From Flavobacterium sp. (GTDB lineage: Bacteria > Bacteroidota > Bacteroidia > Flavobacteriales > Flavobacteriaceae): a stretch of DNA of 9,423 bases. The stretch spans positions 22,528 through 31,950 of the forward strand of contig NZ_DQDX01000153.1 of assembly GCF_003525665.1 (NCBI RefSeq), read 5' to 3'. The notes under the pieces were generated by a model that saw only the letters and a program-made list of their open reading frames with translations, searched no databases and was not told the DNA's origin. Shown here piece by piece: positions 1 to 7,011 of this stretch (positions are counted from its first letter, which is position 1; each line of letters opens with the position of its first letter). A program made the translations under genes and the position numbers.

Positions 1-4
1 GTTA

Positions 5-34
5 AGAACTATCTTCGGATGGTTCTTTTTTTTT
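5..34 (+). terminator. Rho-independent terminator for a plus-strand gene left of the window
   Basis: A 9-bp stem (AGAACTATC pairing with GATGGTTCT, one G-T wobble) closes on the stable tetraloop TTCG and runs into nine T residues. The T tract lies on the plus strand, so it would end a plus-strand transcript whose gene lies before base 1. That gene itself is not visible. Confidence 0.85.
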
Positions 35-50
35 GTAGAAAATTCCAAGA

Positions 51-81
51 AAAAAAAGCACTTTGGTTAGAAAGTGCTTTT
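51..81 (-). terminator. Terminator of the DUF3667 gene (copy A of a duplicated terminator)
   Basis: The arms AGCACTTT and AAAGTGCT enclose a 6-nt loop, and flanking A and T residues lengthen the stem to about 11 bp. Read on the minus strand, the hairpin is followed by a run of T, which fits termination of the minus-strand gene that stops at 173. T residues also follow on the plus strand, so it may act in both directions. Bases 51-95 are repeated at 982-1026 with three mismatches. Confidence 0.75.
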
Positions 82-172
82 CGGATTTTTATTTGGTGAT
101 ATTCTTGAGCTATTGCTATTGATAATTTAATTTCTTTGTGGGTACGGATTGTAAATTTGTGGTATTGGTATA

Positions 173-958
173 TTAAAAAGTTACTGTTCCAAATTTCCAA
201 TCTGTTATATAGCCATACATAAATATTATAAAAGAGAACAATTCAATAATTAATAGCAGGACAAATAGGAGTAATCGCCAACTAATGTTAAAAGTAGAAT
301 AGGAGTCTTTAAAGGTACTGTAGTAGTTTTTAATTAGAAAAAAAAGAAGAAGTAGTGGTATTAGATAATCTATAACATCAGCAATGACATCTACATATTT
401 CAAAAAATAAATGAACGATATAACTATTCCCACGATAAAAATACTTAAAAAACCAAGAAAAATCATTCCGGCAATTATGAAATGTTCGCTTAAATTCAGT
501 TTCTTTTTTCTAAACAATATAAAACTGTTCAAGGCAAATAATGGTATGACAGAGAAAACAAGTATCTTGGAATAGTTATCTAAGAAGGTATCAAGTGTGG
601 TGCCTACTTTATTTCTAGAAGAATAATCAAATGTACCAAAATAGTGTTGAGATAGTTGATCATAATAATGCGATAGGAATAAATTCAAACCAATCATTAA
701 AAGTGTCAAATAGAACACATTATAGTATCGAATTCTTTTACCAGAAATATAATCCAAAGCTGCTTTTCCTGGACGAAGGAAGGCTTCTTTCAACGTAAAC
801 AAAATTCCTTTTTCTATATGCCAAACTCCATGAAGTAAATCATGAGTGATGAAATGCTTGAAAGTAATTCGATGCGTATCAGTTTTTTGTCCGCAATTGG
901 GACAGAATTTTTTGGTTACAGGTTCGTTACAGTTTAAGCAAGTAGTGTTGTGGCTCAT
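173..958 (-). CDS. DUF3667 zinc-ribbon integral membrane protein
   Basis: This 261-residue protein matches the DUF3667 family, which is common in Bacteroidota and has no assigned biochemical role. The N-terminus holds a compact zinc ribbon with two CxxC knuckles (C7/C10 and C19/C22, the second reading FCPNCGQK). It is followed by the family signature region HDLLHGVWHIEKG and RPGKAALDYISGKRIRYYN (about residues 39-80). The rest is hydrophobic, with about five membrane segments near 80-101, 131-148, 159-186, 192-209 and 228-250. The ribbon is expected to be cytoplasmic. The ATG at 956-958 places the first zinc knuckle at the usual distance from the N-terminus. The gene stands between two nearly identical terminators and therefore needs its own promoter, but no convincing one is visible in the short gap upstream. 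The family call is firm; the function is unknown. Confidence 0.88.
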   Translation of the reverse strand: MSHNTTCLNCNEPVTKKFCPNCGQKTDTHRITFKHFITHDLLHGVWHIEKGILFTLKEAFLRPGKAALDYISGKRIRYYNVFYLTLLMIGLNLFLSHYYDQLSQHYFGTFDYSSRNKVGTTLDTFLDNYSKILVFSVIPLFALNSFILFRKKKLNLSEHFIIAGMIFLGFLSIFIVGIVISFIYFLKYVDVIADVIDYLIPLLLLFFLIKNYYSTFKDSYSTFNISWRLLLFVLLLIIELFSFIIFMYGYITDWKFGTVTF

Positions 959-981
959 TACATTTCTTTTTACAATAATAC

Positions 982-1012
982 AAAAAAAGCACTTGGGTTA
1001 GAAAGTGCTTTT
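982..1012 (-). terminator. Terminator of the histidine kinase gene (copy B of the duplicated terminator)
   Basis: This is the same hairpin as at 51-81 with one base changed. The arms GCACTT and AAGTGC plus flanking A/T pairs enclose an 8-nt loop, and a T run follows on the minus strand. It lies between the kinase stop at 1108 and the DUF3667 start at 958, so it insulates the two genes from each other. Confidence 0.75.
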
Positions 1013-1107
1013 GTGATTTTTATTTGTTTGCTACTGATTGCAATTTCGCTCTATCGAGTGTAATTTCTAGCGAAGAAAAACTAAACTAGCTTTGTGCAAA
1101 ACAGAAG

Positions 1108-2325
1108 TTATTCGTTTTTGACCTGTATTTTTGGGAAATATATTTTAAAAGTTGTTCCAACATTCGGAATACTTGTCGCATCAATCCATCCATCGTGATT
1201 TTCTACAATCGTTTTGCAAATTGCTAAACCATTTCCTGTACTCGTTGAAGTGTCATTATGTAGTCTTTTGTATGCTTCAAAAATTTGATGGCGATAAGCA
1301 TTATCAAATCCAATTCCATTATCTTTAATTTCGATTACATGTAGTTCTTTGATATTTTTTTTTATCGGAAAAGACAACTCGTCAGCATTAATATCGTAAG
1401 ATGAAAAACTAATAAATGGTATGCAGTCAGTCTTGCTATACTTCAGGCCATTTTCCAAAATATTAATGAAAAGCTGCGTGAGAAGTACTTTTGATCCAAA
1501 AATTACAGGTAAATGCTTTTTTTCGATTTTTGCTTGCTTTAATAGTAAGGTGTCTTGCAAATAATCAATAACATCTTGAACCGTATCATTTAAGTCGCAG
1601 TTTTCAAAAGAACTTTTGAAATCATTCAAAGTTGAATATCTATTTAGCGAATCGAGTAAACTTCGCATCCTTTCTGAAGCTGCTAATATTCGAATTAAAT
1701 AAAAATTGACAGTTTCATTCTCAATTTGAACATCTCTTATTCTACTACTAAACAATTGTATTTTACGCAGAGGTTCCTGTAAATCATGACATGTAATGTA
1801 GTGGAATACTGCAAGCTGCTTGTTAATTTTTTCAAGCTCTATATTTTTTTCTAATAATTCCTCTGTGCGAATTTTGACTTTTTCCTCGAGCAAGCTGTTT
1901 AAGCTCATTATTTCTTCCTCTGCTTTTTTTTGCGCTGTGATGTCTCTTGAAACTGAAAGTAACTGATAGATTTCGCTATCAGCCGACGCGACTGGAGTAA
2001 TTGTTACGTGCCACCATTTGGGCGTTCCTTTTGCAGTACTACAATATGCAGAAAATTCTGTTGCTTTACCAGTTAAAGCTTTTCGAACGGCATCTTTAAC
2101 TAGCATTTCGTTTTCTGAACCCCACAATTCCCACCAAAAATGATTTTTATAGACAGAGAAGTCATCAATTTCCATCTGGCACAAACCGTTGAAATTCATA
2201 AACTGCAATCTTCCTTCAATATCCAAAACTTTAAGACAATCTGGACTGCTTTCTAAGACCACCTTGTTAAAGTTTATACTTTCTTGAAGTTTTTTGGTAT
2301 TTTCAGGACTCGAATTTTTGTACAT
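1108..2325 (-). CDS. Orphan soluble PAS-domain sensor histidine kinase
   Basis: This 405-residue kinase has no membrane segment and no signal peptide, so it should act in the cytoplasm. Residues about 19-130 form a PAS/PAC sensor domain (FNKVVLESSPDCLKVLD through VSRDITAQKKAEEE). A coiled coil of about 131-173 leads into a HisKA dimerisation domain whose phospho-acceptor is H180 in the box CHDLQEPLRKI. The ATP-binding domain shows an N box (ILENGLKYS, around N292), a G1 box DNGIGF (335-340) and a G2 box STGNGLAI (362-369). The usual G2 form is GTGIGLAI, so the first glycine is serine and the isoleucine is asparagine here. No response regulator gene lies beside it, so the partner must be elsewhere. 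The ligand sensed by the PAS domain cannot be read from sequence. It has its own upstream promoter and a downstream terminator, so it is probably monocistronic. Confidence 0.92.
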   Translation of the reverse strand: MYKNSSPENTKKLQESINFNKVVLESSPDCLKVLDIEGRLQFMNFNGLCQMEIDDFSVYKNHFWWELWGSENEMLVKDAVRKALTGKATEFSAYCSTAKGTPKWWHVTITPVASADSEIYQLLSVSRDITAQKKAEEEIMSLNSLLEEKVKIRTEELLEKNIELEKINKQLAVFHYITCHDLQEPLRKIQLFSSRIRDVQIENETVNFYLIRILAASERMRSLLDSLNRYSTLNDFKSSFENCDLNDTVQDVIDYLQDTLLLKQAKIEKKHLPVIFGSKVLLTQLFINILENGLKYSKTDCIPFISFSSYDINADELSFPIKKNIKELHVIEIKDNGIGFDNAYRHQIFEAYKRLHNDTSTSTGNGLAICKTIVENHDGWIDATSIPNVGTTFKIYFPKIQVKNE

Positions 2326-2343
2326 CTGACCAATTTTTGATAG

Positions 2344-2373
2344 TAAATGTAATGATTATTACTTAATTGTCAA
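2344..2373 (-). promoter_or_regulatory. Bacteroidota-type promoter of the histidine kinase gene
   Basis: On the minus strand a TTG (2371-2373) is followed after 19 nt by TACATTTA (2344-2351). That is one base from the TAnnTTTG -7 consensus of Bacteroidota primary sigma promoters, with the usual spacing. Transcription would start near 2339, giving a leader of roughly 12-15 nt before the ATG at 2325. Confidence 0.6.
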
Positions 2374-2427
2374 AAAAGTTATCGTAGTAGGATTTCGTTT
2401 TCGGCATGAAGTACATCGTTTTTCGGC

Positions 2428-2530
2428 TGTAAGAAGTTGGGGATTTGAAAGCCCTAAACTTTCGATTACAAGCCAAAATCAAAAGTACAAATCAACTTTA
2501 TTTTGAGCATGAAAGCCCCAATTTCTTACA
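2428..2530. repeat. Inverted repeat, 15-bp arms with a 73-nt spacer
   Basis: The arms are TGTAAGAAGTTGGGG (2428-2442) and CCCCAATTTCTTACA (2516-2530), complementary at 14 of 15 positions. The unit lies between the serine hydrolase stop (2548) and the kinase promoter (2344-2373). The spacer contains a smaller hairpin (GAAAG/CTTTC). No T run follows, so it does not look like an ordinary terminator. It could be a small transposition-derived palindrome or a transcript-end structure. Confidence 0.65.
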
Positions 2531-2547
2531 ACTGTTTTTGGCAGTAG

Positions 2548-4014
2548 TTATTTTGCATTAGCAATTAATGGAATTTTAATAGTCATATTATCCCTTGTTA
2601 ATAGTACAGCATTTGGTTTGTCGTTGTTAAATTCAAATTGTAACAAGTTTGGATAATCTATGATTCTAAATAATCCATTTTTTAAATAGACCAACTCATT
2701 ATCATTTTTTCCTTTAAAATGTTCTAAAAGCAAAGATTCAACATAGAGACGGTTGTTTTTTTCTACTATTTTGGTTTCAACTCCTTGACCATAAATGAAA
2801 TCGTTATAAGTTCCAATTAGTTTTTCTTTTAAACTTGCAGGAATTTCTTGAATGTCATCATTAGATGTTTTGTTCCAATCCATTACTTTCAGAATTTTAT
2901 TTCGAGTATAATTCATTACAGGAAAGCGATTTGGTTTTTCACCATTGGCAAGATATACAATGCCATTGCCATCAGTCATCGTAGCTAAAATATTACCACC
3001 AACTCCAGTATTAGAACCATTGCACGAAAACCAATCGTAATTATTGTAACCAAAAGACTTTTGCCATCCATAACTCCAGCCGCCAACAGCATTTTTTAAA
3101 GCGGTTACTTCGGTTACTTTTTTTGCAACATTATGAGAAATCACTTTGTTATTTTTATTACGCAATGCATTTTGTATTTCAATGGAAATTTTTGCCAAAT
3201 CAGTAGGAGTAGACCACATTCCAGAAGCTCCAACTTGTGGCGTGATTGGTAAACCACTTCTTATCACTTTGCCATCTTCATCATGAACTAAAGCTACATT
3301 TGTAGGAAACCCATTTTCACTAGGTTGCGTCATTGTAGTATTTTTCAAGCCAAGAGGTTTAAAAATATGTTCTTCTGCAAGTGCTGCAACAGATTTATTC
3401 AAAGTGTCTTCTAATGCCATTTGGATAATTACATAACCGCCACCGCTATATTCAAAACTTGAACCCGGCGTGAACAAGAATTCAATTTCTTTATCATATC
3501 TCGGAATTTGCCCTAAAAGACTTTGTTTTATTGTTGGAATTGTGTCTCCTTCATAATAGTCGGCAAACCCACCTTGACTTGTACCAGCAGTATGATTGAA
3601 AAATTGTTTCCAAGTTGGACTATTATTTTCTGTAAACTTACTTTTTGGCAAATGCCAACGTTTTAGGTAGTTGTCTATGGGTTCCTCTAATTTAATTAAG
3701 CCTTTTTCTTCTAGAATAAAACAAAGAAGAGCCGTTATTGGTTTTGAAATTGATGCCGTTGAAAAAGCAGTGTTTTTATCTATCTTTTCTTTGGAATTTA
3801 CCGATTTTACTCCAAATTGCTCAGAATAGACAATCTCGTAGTTTTCAAAAACAACAAGACTAAATCCTGCCAATTTGTGTTTTTCTAATTGTTGTTCAAT
3901 ATTTAAACTGTCTGTAATAAAGGTAAAATCTCTATTTTTAGATACTATTTTTTTGCCTGTTTGACAACTTAAAATTAGTACTGTAAGCATTAGTAATAAG
4001 AATGTTTTTTTCAT
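2548..4014 (-). CDS. Serine hydrolase lipoprotein, beta-lactamase class C / PBP-like family
   Basis: This 488-residue protein has a lipoprotein signal peptide with lipobox ILSC (acylated cysteine C17), so it should sit in an envelope membrane facing the periplasm or outside. The beta-lactamase class C fold follows. The nucleophile motif SxxK is S88-I-S-K91, the second motif is Y189-S-G (normally YxN or YSN), and the third region near 330-338 reads CNGSNTGVG. After the catalytic domain, residues about 395-488 form an extra beta-rich C-terminal domain of the kind seen in many 450-550-residue members. Family members hydrolyse or transfer esters, amides or D-amino-acid peptides. The substrate here is not predictable, and antibiotic resistance should not be assumed. 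The gene follows another hydrolase after 55 nt on the same strand with no terminator between, so the two may be co-transcribed. Confidence 0.88.
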   Translation of the reverse strand: MKKTFLLLMLTVLILSCQTGKKIVSKNRDFTFITDSLNIEQQLEKHKLAGFSLVVFENYEIVYSEQFGVKSVNSKEKIDKNTAFSTASISKPITALLCFILEEKGLIKLEEPIDNYLKRWHLPKSKFTENNSPTWKQFFNHTAGTSQGGFADYYEGDTIPTIKQSLLGQIPRYDKEIEFLFTPGSSFEYSGGGYVIIQMALEDTLNKSVAALAEEHIFKPLGLKNTTMTQPSENGFPTNVALVHDEDGKVIRSGLPITPQVGASGMWSTPTDLAKISIEIQNALRNKNNKVISHNVAKKVTEVTALKNAVGGWSYGWQKSFGYNNYDWFSCNGSNTGVGGNILATMTDGNGIVYLANGEKPNRFPVMNYTRNKILKVMDWNKTSNDDIQEIPASLKEKLIGTYNDFIYGQGVETKIVEKNNRLYVESLLLEHFKGKNDNELVYLKNGLFRIIDYPNLLQFEFNNDKPNAVLLTRDNMTIKIPLIANAK

Positions 4015-4069
4015 TGTATGGTTTTTTGGAAATAAATATTTTGTCTTATTAAATTTGAATTTTTAAGGT

Positions 4070-5128
4070 TTATTTCAAAACTGTATCAATAATTTTATTC
4101 AACAGATCTTGCCTCATTTTTGGATTTCTTTGGTTTAGAAGTATGATGATGCCCCAGTTTTGAACTCTATTGTAACATAGAATAGAACATTGTCCCATAG
4201 AATCTCCTGATTTTAAATAAATGGTCTCTTTTTCATCTGTTGAGATGCTTAAACCTAATCCCATTTCTCTTTTTTCGTCTTTATAGAAGATTTTTTCCAT
4301 AATTAAAGCAGCTTTACCTATTGAAGTTTCTTTGTTTAAGACAGCCTTCAAATAGGTAACCATATTAGAAGCGTTTGATTTTACTAATCCAGCAGGCGCA
4401 GTTACATTCCATTCAAATAATTCTTGAGCTCCACCATCACCATTGTAACCCATTGTTTTATTTTTTACATCAAAGTCCTTAGTCAAAGTTTGAGTCATTT
4501 TTAATGGTACTAAAATTTTCTCTCGAATAATTACATCATAACTTTTACCATAAACTTTCTCTAGAATTTGCCCCAGTAAAGTATAGCCAATAGTAGAATA
4601 TCGATATGTCCCATAATCTTTCAGTTCAGTACAAGTATTGATGATGTCGGTTAGTGTTTTTTCAGTGACACTACTAACAGGCTGTTGCGGATTTAGTTCT
4701 ATCAACTTTCCAAAATCAATATCAGGTAAACCCGATTGATGAGTAGCTAAATCTGATATTTTTATTTTGTTTTTAAGATTTTTATCTAAAACATATTGCT
4801 TAGGAAGGTAATTGTCGATATAGTCATCCAATTTTATTTTGTTTTCGACAGCCGCTTGTGCAATCAAATTGGAAGTCAATATTTTAGTGATAGAGGCAAG
4901 TTCGAATATGGAATTTTTGCCTACATCAATTGGACTTTCTTTACTTAGTTTGCCAGATGAGGTGAAGAATTCTTCATTGTTTTTAATTAAACCAACGCTA
5001 ATACTTACATTAGGATTTTTTTGATAATTATCTTTTATTATAGAATCAATTCTTTTAGAAATGTCTTGTCCAAAAGAGATTGTGCTTGTTACTAATAGCA
5101 CTGCTAAAAATTTTAAAGAAGTTTTCAT
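4070..5128 (-). CDS. Exported serine hydrolase, beta-lactamase class C / PBP-like family
   Basis: This 352-residue protein has a Sec signal peptide (hydrophobic residues 5-18, likely cleaved after G20) and no lipobox cysteine, so it should be periplasmic or secreted. The catalytic SxxK is S79-I-T-K82 within FELASITK. The second motif is Y177-S-T (the third residue is T rather than the usual N), and the third is K306-S-G, corresponding to KTG/HxG. It lacks the extra C-terminal domain of its downstream neighbour, so the two are diverged paralogues rather than a recent duplication. The 18 bases ending at the start codon match those of the downstream hydrolase at about 16 positions. It lies 138 nt after a membrane AraC regulator on the same strand, a common pairing that suggests regulation by that protein. 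The substrate is unknown. Confidence 0.88.
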   Translation of the reverse strand: MKTSLKFLAVLLVTSTISFGQDISKRIDSIIKDNYQKNPNVSISVGLIKNNEEFFTSSGKLSKESPIDVGKNSIFELASITKILTSNLIAQAAVENKIKLDDYIDNYLPKQYVLDKNLKNKIKISDLATHQSGLPDIDFGKLIELNPQQPVSSVTEKTLTDIINTCTELKDYGTYRYSTIGYTLLGQILEKVYGKSYDVIIREKILVPLKMTQTLTKDFDVKNKTMGYNGDGGAQELFEWNVTAPAGLVKSNASNMVTYLKAVLNKETSIGKAALIMEKIFYKDEKREMGLGLSISTDEKETIYLKSGDSMGQCSILCYNRVQNWGIIILLNQRNPKMRQDLLNKIIDTVLK

Positions 5129-5165
5129 TGTATCGTTTTTTAGTTAAAAAATTATTTCGATACAA
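5128..5165. promoter_or_regulatory. Inverted repeat before the 4070-5128 hydrolase (possible operator)
   Basis: TTGTATCG (5128-5135) and CGATACAA (5158-5165) are perfectly complementary 8-bp arms with a 22-nt AT-rich spacer. The near arm touches the start codon and the spacer holds the candidate -7 box. A repressor site or a leader hairpin that affects translation is possible; the sequence alone does not decide. Confidence 0.4.
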
Positions 5166-5176
5166 ATTTGAGACAG
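5147..5176 (-). promoter_or_regulatory. Weak candidate promoter of the serine hydrolase pair
   Basis: On the minus strand CTG (5174-5176) is followed after 19 nt by TAATTTTT (5147-5154). Against TTG-N19-TAnnTTTG each element has one mismatch. The spacing and the resulting leader of about 13 nt are right, but the match is modest and would fit a promoter needing an activator. Confidence 0.35.
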
Positions 5177-5233
5177 AAATCAAGACTAGGCGACCGAGTG
5201 GAAGTATTCGAACGCTTTTATTAAAAAAAAATC

Positions 5234-5266
5234 AGTACGAGTAAATAAAAAGACAAGTACGAATAA
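5234..5266. promoter_or_regulatory. Tandem 11-bp motif, 22-bp period (candidate AraC binding site)
   Basis: AGTACGAGTAA (5234-5244) and AGTACGAATAA (5256-5266) differ at one base, and their starts are 22 bp apart, about two helical turns. AraC-family proteins typically bind such direct half-sites on one face of the helix. The pair lies about 60 bp upstream of the candidate hydrolase promoter, directly after the end of the regulator gene. Confidence 0.45.
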
Positions 5267-6421
5267 TTACAAATCCTTGTTTAATAGTGTTTTACGATAA
5301 TCAGTAGGCGTGTAACCTGTATGCTTTTTAAAAGCTGTATTAAAAGAAGATTTCGAATTAAAACCCACTTCATACAAAATTTCTAAGATAGTGAGCTTGC
5401 TTTTTGTAGTATCTTGTAAAATTTCCTTGGCATGTTCTATTCTATAGGAATTAACGAAATCATAAAAATGTTGGTCTAATTGATGATTGATTAAAATAGA
5501 TAACTCTCGCGTTGGGATTTGAATTGTATTAGAAACATCTTGAATCGTTAAAGTAGGATTTAGATAAGGCTTTTCATCCATCATGAACTGTTGTAATTTC
5601 AATAGCGTTTCATCTTGCTTTTTATCATTTCCTGCCAAAGGTTCACTATCTTTATTTTCCAGAATAATATCAGCAACTAATTTTAATTTTGAATCGATAT
5701 TTCGAAACAAATCTGGATTGTTTAATGCTTTCAATAAATACCAACAAGTAACAAACAACTGAAAAATTAGGAGTCCACTATTTACCCATTCAGAGATGTA
5801 TTCATATTGTGAAAATTTAAAAATGTTTTTTACAAGAGCAATTAGATATAATATTGCAAGTGCTGTTGTAAACTGGAACAACCAGTAATAGGAATTAATA
5901 TTGGCTCCAGCATAATTTTCGAGGTACAATTTTTTTGTTTTTCGCAACAGCATAAAAACGGCTATTAGATAGACAACGATTTGAGTATGAAAAAGAATAT
6001 GGCTGAATTGCAGTTCAAGTACACTTTGACGATTTTGCAGCAAATCAATTTTAGATGCTACATCTACGAAGTAAAAACGAGGCAATAAAATAATATTTGC
6101 AATCAAAAATGGAAGCAGATGCACTAAATATTTGGGCTTAAGTTTAAAATCGGAATAGCAAACCGATAAAACATACAGATAAAAAACAGGAATTTGTAAG
6201 AACGCCATTGTATTTCTAAGCATTCCTAAATTTGAAGGCTTGTCAACCGCTAAACTGAGCAAAGGTCCACTTAAATCTATTGCTGTAATAATTAAAAACG
6301 TGGCAAAAAGTGCATTGCTTGTTTTTTGTTTTGTCTTAACGGTAAAAAGAAAAATGGCAAGAAACAATGAAATGAACAACGAAATTGAAGTAACAATTAT
6401 CAACAGGTTAATATCATTCAT
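5267..6421 (-). CDS. Membrane-anchored AraC-family transcriptional regulator
   Basis: This 384-residue protein joins an N-terminal membrane domain to a C-terminal AraC DNA-binding domain. About seven hydrophobic segments occupy residues 5-28, 36-55, 70-88, 98-115, 137-158, 180-198 and 213-230. A charged cytoplasmic linker (about 240-270) follows. The AraC domain has two helix-turn-helix units: LTIQDVSNTIQIPTRELS onward (about 291-335), and ILEILYEVGFNSKSSFNTAF with the signature end KKHTGYTPTDYRK (about 343-377). This architecture is frequent in Flavobacteria and suggests that an envelope or extracellular signal is read by the membrane part. It lies just upstream of two exported serine hydrolases on the same strand, and the tandem motif at 5234-5266 is a plausible target. 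No good promoter match is seen upstream of the ATG at 6419-6421. Confidence 0.9.
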   Translation of the reverse strand: MNDINLLIIVTSISLFISLFLAIFLFTVKTKQKTSNALFATFLIITAIDLSGPLLSLAVDKPSNLGMLRNTMAFLQIPVFYLYVLSVCYSDFKLKPKYLVHLLPFLIANIILLPRFYFVDVASKIDLLQNRQSVLELQFSHILFHTQIVVYLIAVFMLLRKTKKLYLENYAGANINSYYWLFQFTTALAILYLIALVKNIFKFSQYEYISEWVNSGLLIFQLFVTCWYLLKALNNPDLFRNIDSKLKLVADIILENKDSEPLAGNDKKQDETLLKLQQFMMDEKPYLNPTLTIQDVSNTIQIPTRELSILINHQLDQHFYDFVNSYRIEHAKEILQDTTKSKLTILEILYEVGFNSKSSFNTAFKKHTGYTPTDYRKTLLNKDL

Positions 6422-6640
6422 TATTTGTTTTCTTTTGTTGGATTAAGTTTTTTTATCGTCTAATTACGGTTTATGATTACTGTAAACGGTTGGTCGCTTT
6501 ACGCCAGTGGCGAACGTCGAAACCGATTTTTATCTATCAAAGATAAAATTTCTTGCGAAATGTAAACGTGAAGTTAGTACAAAAATTCGCAATATTGCTA
6601 AATGGCTGTTAGCGGTGGTTTCTTTATTTAATTAAATTTT
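6422..6640. other. Intergenic region with hairpins and a copy of the beta repeat
   Basis: This 219-bp gap between the AraC start and the stop of the small membrane gene has no plausible ORF. Around 6487-6523 CGGTT pairs with AACCG and TCGC with GCGA around a CGCCA/TGGCG core, giving a bulged hairpin. Bases 6533-6617 are the first copy of the repeat also found at 8745-8828. The regulator promoter must lie in the left part, but no clear TAnnTTTG box is visible. Confidence 0.6.
6533..6617. repeat. Beta repeat, copy 1
   Basis: Bases 6538-6566 are identical over 29 bp to 8750-8778, and looser similarity extends over about 85 bp to the shared ending TTAGCGGT. Both copies keep a hairpin TTGCGAA/TTCGCAA (here 6553-6559 with 6586-6592) enclosing a different loop. 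Conserved pairing arms with variable loops suggest a structured element rather than chance similarity. Confidence 0.75.
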
Positions 6641-7003
6641 CTATTTCAAGTCTTTAGAATAAAATCCAGCATTTAATATTTTTACGGTATCTTTAATTTC
6701 CTTCGAAAAATCTACTAAAATTTTATTAGGGTCAATTTTAGAGTAGTTCATTATATAAAATTTATTAATTTTTTCCTCGCAATTTTCAGGACAATTTCCA
6801 TAACTATTACTATATGATTTATTATTAACATAATATTTAAAATAACTTCTTGTTGTTTTGGGAGCTTTTTTGCAATAAACAAATTTGCAAATAGTTTCTC
6901 TTTTGTTGTCTTCAATTTCCGACTTGTATAAATAACCTTTAACAAATAAAGATATAACGCCTAAGAAAATGATAAGTAAGAATAATTTATAAATCTTTTG
7001 CAT
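6641..7003 (-). CDS. Small single-TM protein with a DUF3592-like extracytoplasmic domain
   Basis: This 120-residue protein has an N-terminal hydrophobic segment (residues 6-23, lacking a clear cleavage site) that probably anchors it in the inner membrane. The remainder faces outward and carries four cysteines (C39, C44, C71, C75) that could form two disulfides. The region from about 39 to 97 follows the pattern of DUF3592-like domains: a YFKYYVNNKSYS strand pair (the YxYxVNGxxY motif), then a segment ending in MNYSKIDPNKILV (the xYxxxxPxxS/I ending). The upstream gene on the same strand carries the same pattern, and only 8 nt separate them, so they are almost certainly co-transcribed. No function can be assigned; the family label rests on pattern only. 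Confidence 0.7.
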   Translation of the reverse strand: MQKIYKLFLLIIFLGVISLFVKGYLYKSEIEDNKRETICKFVYCKKAPKTTRSYFKYYVNNKSYSNSYGNCPENCEEKINKFYIMNYSKIDPNKILVDFSKEIKDTVKILNAGFYSKDLK

Positions 7004-7011
7004 TTTAATTG

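Noticed and set aside
9..200. Minus-strand ORF of 63 residues at the left edge
   Set aside because: It crosses the two terminator hairpins and overlaps the end of the DUF3667 gene in another frame; its composition is not protein-like.
4839..5024. Plus-strand ORF inside the 4070-5128 hydrolase
   Set aside because: It is the antisense shadow of a gene with clear catalytic motifs.
2548..5128. Reading the two hydrolases as antibiotic-resistance beta-lactamases
   Set aside because: They share the fold and the SxxK motif, but the second motif is atypical in both. This broad family contains mostly esterases and peptidases.
6240..6446. Plus-strand ORF over the N-terminus of the AraC regulator
   Set aside because: It is a shadow of the membrane segments; hydrophobic stretches read well on both strands in AT-rich DNA.
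6751..6945. Overlapping minus-strand ORF inside 6641-7003
   Set aside because: It lies in an alternative frame of a better gene that has a membrane anchor, paired cysteines and operon spacing.
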